Shown: piece by piece, positions 34,367-44,095 of the stretch | Position numbering within the stretch: the stretch's first letter is position 1 | Layout: every line of letters starts with the position of its first letter | Assembly: GCF_002778325.1 (NCBI RefSeq) | Contig: NZ_NESI01000007.1 | Location: forward strand, 170,712 to 234,711 | Length of the DNA: 64,000 bases | Origin: Limnohabitans sp. B9-3 | Lineage (GTDB): Bacteria > Pseudomonadota > Gammaproteobacteria > Burkholderiales > Burkholderiaceae_C | Direction: 5' to 3' | The notes under the pieces: generated by a model | Databases searched by the model: none | What the model saw: the letters and a program-made list of their open reading frames with translations, nothing else | Told to the model about the DNA's origin: nothing | Made by a program: the position numbers and the translations under genes

Positions 34367-36294
34367 TCAATCACGTTTCATTCGGGCCTTCAAATTATTT
34401 GGGCCCCGTCATTAGCGCGCATTACGACCACGTGGAAGTGCTGGCCAACCTACATGCACAGCCCGATACGCAAGGGTTGACGCGTGGCAGTTTTGTGGTG
34501 ATGGTGCGTCACACGCATGCAGGCACGCCGTTTCAGGAGGCGCTGCAAGCGCCTCACACAGAAGATGTCAGTCGCGCCGAGTTCACCGTGTTGCGTTTGC
34601 GTGATGTGAAGTCGACGCTTGAATTGAGCGAGCCCCCCTTGCGCCACTGCCATCGGTTGGTGGCCGCCACGCCGGGTTGCGACGCACTCAGTTTGAGCGT
34701 GTTGTCGTTTGAGGTGTTGGGCACTTTGTTGTTGGATGCGACGGGCGCCAATGGCTTTCGTTTTTCTGGCGATTCAGGACGTCTTGGCCATGCCAGTCGT
34801 TACTGCGCGTTCATGCCGTGTCAGCTGATGCTCGCCATCATTTTGAATGGCACGGTGCCAAGCGGTCAGCGCATCAACCTCGGTGTGCTGCGAGAGAGCG
34901 AGACCCATGTGCACACACAACAGCCGCAGCCGATTTATCTGTCCATGGGCGATGTGCGCGGCAAACGCACAGCCATGTTTGGCAAAACCCGCTTGGGTAA
35001 AAGTAACGTGGTGAAGTTGTTGGTGCAGGGCATGTTGGACATCACGGTTCACGACCATTCGGTGGGCCAGTTGATTTTTGATGTGAATGGTGAATACGCC
35101 AACGACAACCCGCAAGATGGGGGCTCCATCGCGTCGTCGTACCGTGACCGCAGTGGGGTGTATTTCTTGACGGACCGAGGTGGCAATGCCGACGGTAAGT
35201 TGCTGCGCTTTAACTTCTTTGAGCAGACGGACAAAGCGCTTGAGATCATGCGCGAGTTGTTGCCAGAGTCGACGGTGGCCACCGACTATGTGCGTACTTT
35301 GCTGAACTGTCGTTTGCCCGAGTTGGTGCGCGACCCGCGCATGAGCGAAGACTTGGCGCTGCGTGTGCTGCGCAAGATCATGTTGTTTTGGACAATCTTG
35401 CATGAGGCGGGCTTCGACCACGACGAGTCGCGCTTGCTGCAAATCTTGAACCAGACGGGTTTCAAAAGTTTGCTCAACCCTTGCTTCCCGCAAGCTTTGC
35501 GTTTGGCGGCCTATCAAGCGATCAATGGCCAACCGGCACCTGCTCCCCCGAAGTCGTTTGTGGACATGTGCGCCGAAATGCGCGTGATCGCCAAGTTCGC
35601 TCTTTCGTATGGCAACGACCCATGCCTGATGCGTAATGGCGTGTTCTTGTTTGAGTTGGACGAAATGATCATGGCGAGGTTCTTGTCGCCCAACACCTCA
35701 GATGGCCCGTTTGTGTTGCGTCCTTGTATGCCGTTTCATGCGCCGATGGCCGACGGGTTCACCGACGAAATCTTGCAGGCACTGCATGTGGGCAAAACGG
35801 TGATCGTGGACTTGGGCGGAGCGAATGAAAAGATCATTCGTTACTTTGCCAAAACCTTGTCGGTGGCGGTGTTTCATGCGCAAGAGCAAAAGTTTGTGAA
35901 CAACGCCTTGAACGATCGGTATGTGCAAATCTATTTCGAAGAGGCGCACATGATTTTTCCGTCCAGTGCGTCCAACGTGATCGACGTGTATTCGCGTTTT
36001 GCCAAAGAGGGCGCGAAGTTCAATATTGGCATTGTTTACTCCACGCAGTCGCCATCCACGGTGAATGAGGACTTGCTGGCCCAGACTGAAAACTTCTTCA
36101 TTGGCCACTTGTCCAGCGATCGCGAAGCGGCCCGATTGGCCTCGGTTCAAGTGGCGTTCAAAGGCTGCGAGCAAGACATCATGCGCATGCGAACTCCAGG
36201 TTTGATGCGCATGCTGGCGTACTCGAACCGGTATTTGATCCCCGTGCAAGCGGGGCGGTACAACGGGCAAACGCGTTTGGTGGATGCGTCTTGA
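34363..36294 (+). CDS. HerA-like (DUF87) ATPase encoded at the end of the pilus operon
   Basis: A 643-residue P-loop ATPase of the HerA/FtsK superfamily. Residues 1-190 contain a beta-rich N-terminal part (HAS-barrel-like: VEVLANLHAQPDTQGLTRGS). Walker A is GKTRLGKS at about 206-213; LIFDVNGEYANDNP is the HerA D-x-x-G-E-Y motif; Walker B is IYFEEAHMIFP at about 522-532, followed by the sensor region GIVYSTQSPSTVNEDLLAQT and conserved NFFIGHLSSDRE. HerA proteins are ring DNA translocases working with nucleases in repair or in phage defence, but no NurA, Sir2 or nuclease gene is adjacent. ATGA coupling to pilV ties it to the pilus. VirB4/TraC was considered; motifs fit HerA better. Confidence 0.82.
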   Translation: MINHVSFGPSNYLGPVISAHYDHVEVLANLHAQPDTQGLTRGSFVVMVRHTHAGTPFQEALQAPHTEDVSRAEFTVLRLRDVKSTLELSEPPLRHCHRLVAATPGCDALSLSVLSFEVLGTLLLDATGANGFRFSGDSGRLGHASRYCAFMPCQLMLAIILNGTVPSGQRINLGVLRESETHVHTQQPQPIYLSMGDVRGKRTAMFGKTRLGKSNVVKLLVQGMLDITVHDHSVGQLIFDVNGEYANDNPQDGGSIASSYRDRSGVYFLTDRGGNADGKLLRFNFFEQTDKALEIMRELLPESTVATDYVRTLLNCRLPELVRDPRMSEDLALRVLRKIMLFWTILHEAGFDHDESRLLQILNQTGFKSLLNPCFPQALRLAAYQAINGQPAPAPPKSFVDMCAEMRVIAKFALSYGNDPCLMRNGVFLFELDEMIMARFLSPNTSDGPFVLRPCMPFHAPMADGFTDEILQALHVGKTVIVDLGGANEKIIRYFAKTLSVAVFHAQEQKFVNNALNDRYVQIYFEEAHMIFPSSASNVIDVYSRFAKEGAKFNIGIVYSTQSPSTVNEDLLAQTENFFIGHLSSDREAARLASVQVAFKGCEQDIMRMRTPGLMRMLAYSNRYLIPVQAGRYNGQTRLVDAS

Positions 36295-36312
36295 GCGAAG
36301 TCAGACGCTGCT

Positions 36313-38235
36313 TTAAGCCACCACGCGCAGCACTTCTTCGCCGTAGGCTTCGAGCTTTTTAGCGCCAATGCCGGCAATGCCTTGCAGGCTTTCCAAGTCG
36401 TGTGGTGCGGCTTGGGCAATGGCGGCCAAGGTGGCATCGTGAAAAATCACATACGCGGGTAGGTTGTGCGCGCGTGCCACTTCGCCGCGCCAAGCCTTGA
36501 GGGCCTCGTAGCGTTGTTGGCCGTCGTCGTCCAATGCAATCGGTGCAGCCTTGGTGGTTCCGCTGGCGGTGCCCTTTGCTTTGCGGTCGCCCTTGCGGTC
36601 CGCAGGGGTGGACACCGAGGCGCGCAAGCGCACGCTGACTTCGCCTTTCAGCACGCCGCGTGATGCCTCGGTCAGGTAGAGCGTGTTGAAGGCCTGCGCG
36701 TCCACGCCCAACGCACCAATGGCAATCAATTGGCGTAGCACGCCGCGCAATTGCACTTCGCTGAAATGCGCGCCGATGCCAAAGGTGCTGAGTTGGTTGT
36801 GGTTGTATTGCGTGACTTTTTCGGTCACCTTGCCGCGCAGGATGTCCATCGCGTGACCCGCGCCAAACGACATGCCGCTTTGTTGCTTGATGCGGTAAAT
36901 GGTGGACAGCAACATGCGGGCAGCCTCCGTGCCGTCCCAAATGTCGGGTGGGTTGAGGCAGTTGTCGCAGTTGCCGCAGGTGTAGCGGGGTGCACCGTTT
37001 TCGGGCGATTGGTAGGTTTCGTCAAAGTAGCCCAGCAAACGAACACGCCGGCAATCGGTGGCTTCGGCCAAGGCCAGCAGCGCATCGAGTTTGCCGCGCA
37101 TGGCTTGTTTGAATTCTTCGCTCGCTGGGCTTTCGTCGATCATGCGGCGCTGGTTCACCACGTCGTTGAGGCCGTAGGCCATCCACGCGTGCGCAGCTTG
37201 GCCATCGCGGCCGCCACGGCCGGTTTCTTGGTAATAGCCTTCAATGTTTTTGGGCATGTCCAAGTGCGCCACAAAGCGCACATCGGGCTTGTCGATGCCC
37301 ATGCCAAACGCCAGGGTGGCCACCATCACCAAACCGTCTTCGCGCAAGAAACGGTTTTGGTGCGTTTGGCGAATGGCACCGTCCAAGCCCGCGTGGTAGG
37401 GCAACGCGGCAATGCCCGCCTCGCACAAATTCTTGGCCACTTCTTCCACCCGCTTGCGCGATTGGCAATAGACGATGCCGCTGTCTTGCCAGTCTGGGCC
37501 CGTGTGCTCGCGCTGGATAAAGCGCAGCAGTTGGGTGGACGCGTCTTTCTTTTCAACGATGGTGTAGCGGATGTTGGGGCGGTCAAAGCTGCTGACGAAT
37601 TGCTGCGCATCTTCGAGTTGCAAGCGCTCCACGATGTCGGCCCGCGTCAGCGCATCGGCCGTGGCCGTGAGTGCCATGCGCGGCACGCCGGCATAGCGCT
37701 CGTGCAGCACAGTCAGCGCCCGATATTCGGGGCGGAAGTCGTGGCCCCACTGACTGACGCAATGCGCTTCGTCAATCGCAAACAGGCTGAGCTGGCCTTG
37801 CTCGTGCAATGCATCTAATTGCGCCAAAAAGCGCGGCGTGGTGATGCGCTCGGGCGCGGCGTACAGCAGGGTGATCTCGCCACGGCGCAGGCGTTGCTCC
37901 ACCGCGTTGGCTTCTTCGCCGCTGAGGCTGGAATTTAAAAATGCCGCTTCAACACCGGCTTCGTGCAGCGCGCCCACTTGGTCGTGCATGAGTGCGATGA
38001 GCGGTGACACTACGATGGTGATGCCATGGCCCGCCCGCTGGCGTGCAATGGCCGGAATTTGGTAACACAGCGATTTGCCGCCACCCGTGGGCATGAGCAC
38101 CAGCGCATCGCCACCGTTGCACACATGGTTGACGATGGCTTCTTGGGGGCCGCGAAACGCGCTATAGCCAAACACTTCGCGCAGGATGTCTTGCGGATTC
38201 ACGGGTGTGGACACGGCAGCTTTCGGCGCGCGCAA
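36313..38235 (-). CDS. recQ: ATP-dependent DNA helicase RecQ
   Basis: 3'-5' DNA helicase of the RecF pathway, 640 residues with all RecQ parts: N-terminal motif [17 protein letters not shown], Walker [35 protein letters not shown], the motif [12 protein letters not shown], the zinc site [13 protein letters not shown], winged helix, and a C-terminal HRDC domain. The start is uncertain: the frame opens at a TTG (38235) with GTG codons at 38214 and 38202 as alternatives; no clear ribosome site is visible. It converges with the pilus operon 18 bases away and is divergent from metH part 1. Confidence 0.95.
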   Translation of the reverse strand: MRAPKAAVSTPVNPQDILREVFGYSAFRGPQEAIVNHVCNGGDALVLMPTGGGKSLCYQIPAIARQRAGHGITIVVSPLIALMHDQVGALHEAGVEAAFLNSSLSGEEANAVEQRLRRGEITLLYAAPERITTPRFLAQLDALHEQGQLSLFAIDEAHCVSQWGHDFRPEYRALTVLHERYAGVPRMALTATADALTRADIVERLQLEDAQQFVSSFDRPNIRYTIVEKKDASTQLLRFIQREHTGPDWQDSGIVYCQSRKRVEEVAKNLCEAGIAALPYHAGLDGAIRQTHQNRFLREDGLVMVATLAFGMGIDKPDVRFVAHLDMPKNIEGYYQETGRGGRDGQAAHAWMAYGLNDVVNQRRMIDESPASEEFKQAMRGKLDALLALAEATDCRRVRLLGYFDETYQSPENGAPRYTCGNCDNCLNPPDIWDGTEAARMLLSTIYRIKQQSGMSFGAGHAMDILRGKVTEKVTQYNHNQLSTFGIGAHFSEVQLRGVLRQLIAIGALGVDAQAFNTLYLTEASRGVLKGEVSVRLRASVSTPADRKGDRKAKGTASGTTKAAPIALDDDGQQRYEALKAWRGEVARAHNLPAYVIFHDATLAAIAQAAPHDLESLQGIAGIGAKKLEAYGEEVLRVVA

Positions 38236-38312
38236 ATGACGCTGGCGTGTAAATAAGTGGGGATGAACGGAAGCATGAACCGGCTATTGTCCCTGCTTCT
38301 TACAATAGACAC

Positions 38313-39356
<1,044 letters not shown>

Positions 39357-39357
39357 A

Positions 39358-39385
39358 CGCAGTTGACTGCGGCTGAGCGTCAGCC
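39358..39385. repeat. Two tandem small hairpins after metH part 1
   Basis: CGCAGT-TG-ACTGCG (39358-39371) runs directly into GGCTGA-GCG-TCAGCC (39371-39385), beginning two bases past the stop. No T run follows, so this may be a Rho-linked 3' end. Confidence 0.4.
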
Positions 39386-39430
39386 ATAGCAGAATGGGGT
39401 TTTGTTTGTGTTGAACCGGAGATTCACCCC

Positions 39431-40726
39431 ATGTCAAAGCTTCCCTTGAGCGCCTGCGAGGCCGCCCAGCAACTGGCCCAACGCACCTTGCGTGCCGAAG
39501 ACTTGGTGCGCGATTGCCTAGAGCGCATCGACGCTCGCGAGCCAGAAGTGCAAGCCTGGACCCATGTGGCGCGTGATGCTGCCTTAGTCAGGGCCAAAGC
39601 CTTGGACCAAGGCGCTCACCAAGGCTTGTTGCACGGTCTGCCGATTGGCGTGAAAGACCTCATTGCCACGGCAGACATGTCCACGTCGTATGGCTCGCCC
39701 ATTTATGCTGGCCATCAACCCGCGAATGACGCCAGCTGCGTGGCACTGGCGCGTGCTGCAGGTGCGGTGGTGCTGGGCAAAACGGTGACGACCGAGTTCG
39801 CCACATTTCAGCCCAACCAGACGCGCAACCCACACAACCTAGCGCACACGCCTGGGGGCTCGTCTTCAGGCTCGGCCGCTGCGGTGGCTGACGGCATGGT
39901 GCCGCTGGCGCTGGGCACACAAACCGCAGGCTCGCTCACGCGTCCTGCGTCCTATTGCGGTGTGGTGGCCTTCAAGCCCAGCTTCGGCGGCATCAACCGC
40001 GCAGGGGCCAAGCCTTTGTCCGACACCTTGGACACTGTGGGCACCCTCGCCCGAAACGTCCCCGACGCGGCGTTGTTTGCCGCGGCCTTGAGTGGCCGCT
40101 CGTCGTGGTTGGTGCGCCCCATGGCTGAGCATCTGTCGCGCCCCTTGCGGGTGGGCATTTGCCATACTTACGAGTGGGGGCAGGCGCTGCCCGAGACCCA
40201 CGCTGCTTTGCAGCAGGCAGCCGCCGGCCTCAGCGCTGCGCACGGCATCGTGGTGCAGGACGTGCATTTGCCTGTGAGCTACCAGCAGCTGGTGCAAGCG
40301 CAAACCTACATTCAATTGGCAGAGCAAGCCCAGTGCTTGTCCTTCGAGCGCTTGCAGCACTTCGCCAGTTTGAGCCCTCGCTTGCAAAGCATTCTGCAGG
40401 CGGGCGTGGACGTGACGATTGAGCAATACGACCAAGCCCAAGCGCTGGTGGCGCTCTGTCGCGCGCAATTGGCCGATGTGTTTCAAGACGTCGATGTGCT
40501 GCTGGCGCCCAGCGCACCTGGCGCAGCCCCGCTGGGGCTAGACAACACGGGCGACCCCGTGTTTTGCCGCATTTGGACGGTGTTGCAAACACCGACTGTC
40601 AACATTCCTGCGGGCTTGGCGCCCAACGGCATGCCTGTCGGCTTGCAGGTGGTGGGGCAGGTGGGGGCGGATGGGTTGACGTTGGCTTCGGCGCACGCCT
40701 TGCATCAGCATTTGAGCGTTTTTTGA
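39431..40726 (+). CDS. Amidase-signature hydrolase
   Basis: Ser-cisSer-Lys amidohydrolase, 431 residues. Catalytic Lys in PIGVKDLIATADMSTSYGS, cis-Ser and Ser in HTPGGSSSGSAAAVADGMVP and GTQTAGSLTRPASYCGVVAF. Closely fits the amidase signature family (GatA, allophanate hydrolase AtzF, indoleacetamide hydrolase), but the substrate is not evident; length and absence of a partner argue against GatA. It stands between metH part 1 and an orphan binding protein; a joint amide-uptake and hydrolysis role is possible but only by position. ATG at 39431, CGGAG upstream. Confidence 0.88.
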   Translation: MSKLPLSACEAAQQLAQRTLRAEDLVRDCLERIDAREPEVQAWTHVARDAALVRAKALDQGAHQGLLHGLPIGVKDLIATADMSTSYGSPIYAGHQPANDASCVALARAAGAVVLGKTVTTEFATFQPNQTRNPHNLAHTPGGSSSGSAAAVADGMVPLALGTQTAGSLTRPASYCGVVAFKPSFGGINRAGAKPLSDTLDTVGTLARNVPDAALFAAALSGRSSWLVRPMAEHLSRPLRVGICHTYEWGQALPETHAALQQAAAGLSAAHGIVVQDVHLPVSYQQLVQAQTYIQLAEQAQCLSFERLQHFASLSPRLQSILQAGVDVTIEQYDQAQALVALCRAQLADVFQDVDVLLAPSAPGAAPLGLDNTGDPVFCRIWTVLQTPTVNIPAGLAPNGMPVGLQVVGQVGADGLTLASAHALHQHLSVF

Positions 40727-40866
40727 GGTGAGCGCCTGCCTGATCCAACAGGCGGGTCTTCCCCTAGGCCGAAGGTGATTGATCCAGACCTAAGGCCTGC
40801 ACAATTGAGCTTCATTTTTACTTCGATCTGAGAGCTCGAAGCGCCCAAGCTAACAAGGAGACCTCC

Positions 40867-42120
40867 GTGTCCAGAACCTGCAAGATGCCTTCATGGGTCA
40901 AAGCATCGCTATGTGTCATCGCTTTGACCGCCAGCATGACCAGCCAAGCGGTAGAAACCGTCAAGGTTGGATTCATTGATTTGTTGTCGGGCCCGTTTGC
41001 CTTGACGGGACAGAACTCGCTCAAGCAATTGCGCGAGGTGGTGATTCAGCTCAATGCCAAGGCCGGACCCAAAGACCCGCTGCTGGAAATTGTCGAGTTT
41101 GATAACAAGGGCTCGCCACAAGAAAGCCTGAGCGCCTTGAAAGCTGCGAACGACCGCAACATCCGATTTATCACGCAAGGCGGTGGATCAGGCGTCGCAT
41201 TGGCCCTGGTGGATGCGTTGAACAAACTCGCGGAGCGTGAGCCTGAGCGTGCTACGGTTTACCTCAACTACTCGGCCATGGACCCTCTGTTGACCAACGA
41301 ACGTTGCAGCTTCTGGCATTTCCGTTTTTATCCGTCGAGTGAGATGAAGATGGAGGCCTTGTCGACCTACATGCAAGGGCGCAAGGACATCAAGAAGGTG
41401 TACCTGATCAATCAGGATTACACCCACGGTCGCCAAGTCTCAAAGGCTGCCAAAGAGTACTTGGCGCGCAAACGTCCAGACATTCAGATTGTGGGCGATG
41501 ACTTCATTCCGATCGCGCAAACCCGTGACTTTGCGCCCTATGTGTCCAAAATCGCGGCGACGGGTGCGGACACCGTCATCACCTCTAACTGGGGCAGTGA
41601 CTTGACGCTGATGTTCAAGTCGGCGCGCGATTTCGGGCTGAACATCAACTACTTCACGCTGAATGCGAACAATCCAGGTACCCCTGCTCAGCTGGGTCCG
41701 TGGGGTGAAGGCAAAGTGGGCGTGATCTGGAACTGGGTACACAACGCGCCCACCCCTGAGCTTGAAAAAATTTATGTGGACTACAAGAAGAAATACAACG
41801 ACGATTTCATCTTTGCAGCGCACTGGAACACCATGAACATGCTGCGTGAAGCCATACGCAAAGCCCAATCGACCGACCCGAAAAAAGTGGCTTTTGCACT
41901 GGAGGGCATGACCTACAAGAGCCCCATGGGCGACGTCAAAATGCGTCAAAGCGACCATCAGCTTGAAGCCCCCTTGTATTTGGGTATTTGGGCCAAAAAA
42001 GGCAGCAAAGGCGTGAAGTACGACGCTGAAAACACGGGTTACGGTTTCCGTACTGAAGTGGTTTGGGACTCCTACATCAGTGCCCAACCCACGTCATGCC
42101 AGATGAAGCGTCCCAGTTAA
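40867..42120 (+). CDS. Liv-type ABC substrate-binding protein, orphan
   Basis: Exported receptor of 417 residues. GTG start at 40867 with AAGGAG six bases upstream; signal peptide about 1-28 (LTASMTSQA). Core: VKVGFIDLLSGPFALTGQNS, FITQGGGSGVALALVDALNK, KVYLINQDYTHGRQVSKAAK, YMQGRKDIKK, with a C-terminal hinge domain. The Peripla_BP_6 fold fits, but the consensus binding site of LivK is poorly kept. No permease or ATPase gene is near; the closest liv genes (12-17 kb) have their own receptor. Ligand unknown. Confidence 0.88.
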   Translation: MSRTCKMPSWVKASLCVIALTASMTSQAVETVKVGFIDLLSGPFALTGQNSLKQLREVVIQLNAKAGPKDPLLEIVEFDNKGSPQESLSALKAANDRNIRFITQGGGSGVALALVDALNKLAEREPERATVYLNYSAMDPLLTNERCSFWHFRFYPSSEMKMEALSTYMQGRKDIKKVYLINQDYTHGRQVSKAAKEYLARKRPDIQIVGDDFIPIAQTRDFAPYVSKIAATGADTVITSNWGSDLTLMFKSARDFGLNINYFTLNANNPGTPAQLGPWGEGKVGVIWNWVHNAPTPELEKIYVDYKKKYNDDFIFAAHWNTMNMLREAIRKAQSTDPKKVAFALEGMTYKSPMGDVKMRQSDHQLEAPLYLGIWAKKGSKGVKYDAENTGYGFRTEVVWDSYISAQPTSCQMKRPS

Positions 42121-42131
42121 TCCATCCACCC

Positions 42132-42869
42132 TCAGGCTTGCAGCAGCCAGTCGCGCAAGCCTTGCACTTCGTGGGTGTCCAAACCAATAGGGCCATGCAA
42201 GTACGCTTGCATGCCGCCTTGTTGGTCCACCGCTTCAAATGCGGCATGCAAAAAAGCCGGTTGCACTTGCCAGAGCACTTTCATGACATGCGCAGGGCCT
42301 TTGCCTTCCATATTCGGGTCGCGACGATACAGCTGGTTGGTGAGCAGGTAGTCGTGTTCGATGGTGGCACGGTCCACGCCAAGGGCTGACAGCAGCAGTG
42401 CTGCGGCAAATCCTGTGCGGTCTTTGCCTGCGGTGCAATGGAAAACTTGAGGGGTGTCATGCGCCAACAAGTGTTTCAAGAAGCGACCAAAGGTGGCGGC
42501 GTTGTGGTTCACAAAGTCACGGTAAGTCTCGCGCATCAAGTCCACCGTTTCTTCGGTGGTCGGCTCAATGCCTTGGGCCACCAGTGCCTGCATGCGTGCA
42601 ATCACCGTGGGCTCGATCGCCAAAGGCACGCGCTCGAGACCGGGAATGTCATAGGGCGTCGCCGTGGATTCAGCGACACCTCGGAAATCTAGGCTGTGCC
42701 GCACGCCCAGCGCTTGCAAGGATGCCAAATCGGCTGGTGTCAGCGTGGCCAGATGGTCAGAACGGAACACCTGTCCAGATTTGATACGGTAGCCGTTTTG
42801 CGTGGCGTAGCCGCCTAGGTCTCGGAAATTGGAAGCGCCTTGCAGCAGTGAGGGTGTGACCAGAGACAT
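42132..42869 (-). CDS. Tyrosine-protein phosphatase (Tyr_phosphatase_3 family)
   Basis: Cytoplasmic phosphatase of 245 residues related to Mycobacterium PtpB. Opening GASNFRDLGGYATQNGYRIK and SGQVFRSDHLATLT is diagnostic (NFRDLGG, K-x-G-x-x-x-R-S-x), and the P-loop is VFHCTAGKDRTGFAAALLL with nucleophile Cys and Arg. Acts on phosphotyrosine or phosphoinositides; the bacterial substrate is not known. ATG at 42869 with TGGAA upstream; a longer reading frame to 43013 is not supported. Divergent context: convergent with the orphan binding protein and downstream of the Kazal gene on the same strand. Confidence 0.9.
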   Translation of the reverse strand: MSLVTPSLLQGASNFRDLGGYATQNGYRIKSGQVFRSDHLATLTPADLASLQALGVRHSLDFRGVAESTATPYDIPGLERVPLAIEPTVIARMQALVAQGIEPTTEETVDLMRETYRDFVNHNAATFGRFLKHLLAHDTPQVFHCTAGKDRTGFAAALLLSALGVDRATIEHDYLLTNQLYRRDPNMEGKGPAHVMKVLWQVQPAFLHAAFEAVDQQGGMQAYLHGPIGLDTHEVQGLRDWLLQA

Positions 42870-42942
42870 AGAGTTCCAATGATTGATCGATGTGGGTATT
42901 GTGGATGGCTTCACCCAGCTAAGCCAACCCAGCCCAGCCCGC

Positions 42943-43179
42943 CTATTCCGCGGGCTTTGTGCTTTGGGTTGCAGGTGTTTGTGGGCAGGCCCCGTTTGAA
43001 ACCCAAGTGCCACCTTGGCTGAGCATCACGCAACGGGTGGGGAATGTTTTGATTTCTTGTCCCAGCTGACCGCAAACAGGCGCGTATTCGCGGGTGCAGA
43101 TTGGGGTGGGCGTTTGGGTTTGGGCCTGTGCTTGTGTCGACATGACGAGAAGTGAGGTCAATAGGAAGCGAGTGAACAT
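42943..43179 (-). CDS. Secreted Kazal-domain peptide
   Basis: 78-residue exported protein: signal peptide about 1-20 (LLTSLLVMSTQAQA), then one Kazal-like domain: PICTREYAPVCGQLGQEIKT, followed by FPTRCVMLSQGGTWVSNGAC. Four cysteines, the CxxxYxPVCG core, FPTRC in place of YxNxC. Kazal domains inhibit serine proteases in animals; short bacterial versions are common in Burkholderiales and of unknown role. The proline/threonine-rich tail (PQTPATQSTKPAE) may be unstructured. ATG at 43179 after AAAGAG. Confidence 0.75.
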   Translation of the reverse strand: MFTRFLLTSLLVMSTQAQAQTQTPTPICTREYAPVCGQLGQEIKTFPTRCVMLSQGGTWVSNGACPQTPATQSTKPAE

Positions 43180-43295
43180 GGTGTGCTCTTTGGGGGATTG
43201 GGTTTGATTAACGCTTTGGCTTGAGGAAAGGTGCACAAAATGATTAAAAATACAAACATCACCCCATCGCGCCGATCATCCAGCGAGAACCCCTT

Positions 43296-43682
43296 TTGGA
43301 TAAAAAACAACTCTCCGAAATCGACATCTGTGAAAAGTTCATCAGCCCCGCCATAGCGCGGGCAAGCTGGAACATTCACGACCAGATTTACCGCGAATAT
43401 CCGCTGCGCGTAGGCCGCGTGACGGTGCGGGGCAACAAATCGCACCGCGATCAAAGCACGGTCTTGCGCGCCGACTATGCGTTGTTCTACAAAGCCAACA
43501 TTCCCATTGCGGTGGTCGAGGCCAAGGACAACAACAAGGCCATGGGCGCAGGCATGGCCCAAGCCATTAACTATGCCGACTTGCTGGGCGTGCCCTTTAG
43601 CTTTGCCAGCAATGGCGATGGCTTTGTGTTTCGTGATGCCACCTTGGCCGATGGCGTGTTGGAGAAAAACCGCGTTTGGTGA
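43296..43682 (+). pseudogene. Remnant of type I restriction subunit R (hsdR, N-terminal part)
   Basis: The frame opens with TTG at 43296 and reads DKKQLSEIDICEKFISPAIA, like the start of EcoR124-type HsdR, and keeps the nuclease motif RADYALFYKANIPIAVVEAK (PD-(D/E)xK: Asp, then E-A-K). It stops after 128 residues (VLEKNRVW), whereas HsdR has about 1000 with helicase motor domains. No hsdM or hsdS is nearby. A short frame (43679-43777, DFPDLRHVGLTLHGMGVD) follows but is not recognised as HsdR. This is a decayed restriction locus and marks the region as an island. A standalone role for the nuclease domain cannot be ruled out. Confidence 0.7.
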
Positions 43683-43913
43683 CGCTGTTGCAAAAAGACT
43701 TCCCGGACTTGCGCCACGTCGGTCTGACGCTGCATGGCATGGGCGTCGATGCTTCTTGGGAACAGCGAGCTTGGTGAGCGGCCAAAGAAAAACCCCCAAG
43801 CAGCTTGACGCCGAAGCGTTTTGCCGAAGGGGGCCGTGTTGGGAACAGTTTACCAAACTCACCCAAATTTTTTTAAAACCTGTTTTCTAAAACCTTTAAA
43901 TTTGTTATCTATC

Positions 43914-44000
43914 TCGCTGGATAACAACTCGTGCACGGGTTAAATACATATAAAAATCAATGGTTTGCAGGCTTAGTTGTTATCTTTATGTATCTAGCGA
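43914..44000. repeat. Inverted repeats upstream of XRE-ImmA gene, candidate operator
   Basis: GATAACAACT (43920-43929) and AGTTGTTATC (43975-43984) form a perfect ten-bp inverted repeat, flanked by TCGCT (43914) and AGCGA (43996). TTGTTATCT also occurs as a direct repeat at 43902 and 43977. Likely binding sites of the HTH protein encoded downstream. Confidence 0.5.
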
Positions 44001-44058
44001 GGGCGTTTTTATTGCCCGTTAAATTGAGCCAGCCTATGACTCTAAAAGTTGATTAAAG

Positions 44059-44086
44059 TTGATTTTTTGGCTGCTTAATGCATAAT
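44059..44086 (+). promoter_or_regulatory. Sigma-70-type promoter for XRE-ImmA gene
   Basis: TTGATT, 16 bases, CATAAT. The predicted transcription start is about 44093, only a few bases before the ATG at 44096, suggesting a very short or leaderless transcript. Confidence 0.45.
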
Positions 44087-44095
44087 CCAGCCCCT

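Larger units (their letters stand above)
43683..44095. other. AT-rich non-coding stretch between hsdR remnant and XRE-ImmA gene
   Basis: About 400 bases without a convincing gene. The first 100 hold a 32-codon fragment ending at 43777; the rest, from about 43860, is clearly AT-rich compared with the window and carries inverted and direct repeats around TTGTTATCT and the promoter of the XRE-ImmA gene. Confidence 0.6.

Noticed and set aside
34363..36294. VirB4/TraC-type conjugation ATPase as identity of the last pilus gene
   Set aside because: No VirB4 N-terminal domain or companion mating genes; D-x-x-G-E-Y and the EEAH/STQSP motifs fit HerA/DUF87 better.
33900..36300. Shufflon (invertible pilV tails) after the PilV constant domain
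   Set aside because: No repeated 19-bp-type crossover sites, no inverted partial tails and no Rci-like recombinase; the next gene starts in the pilV stop.
40727..40866. Hairpin CGCCTG/CAGGCG after the amidase gene as a terminator
   Set aside because: Only six base pairs, ten-base loop and no T run; not listed as a feature.
43158..43862. 234-codon minus-strand frame across the hsdR remnant
   Set aside because: Lies opposite the recognisable HsdR nuclease domain and has no domain or good start signals.
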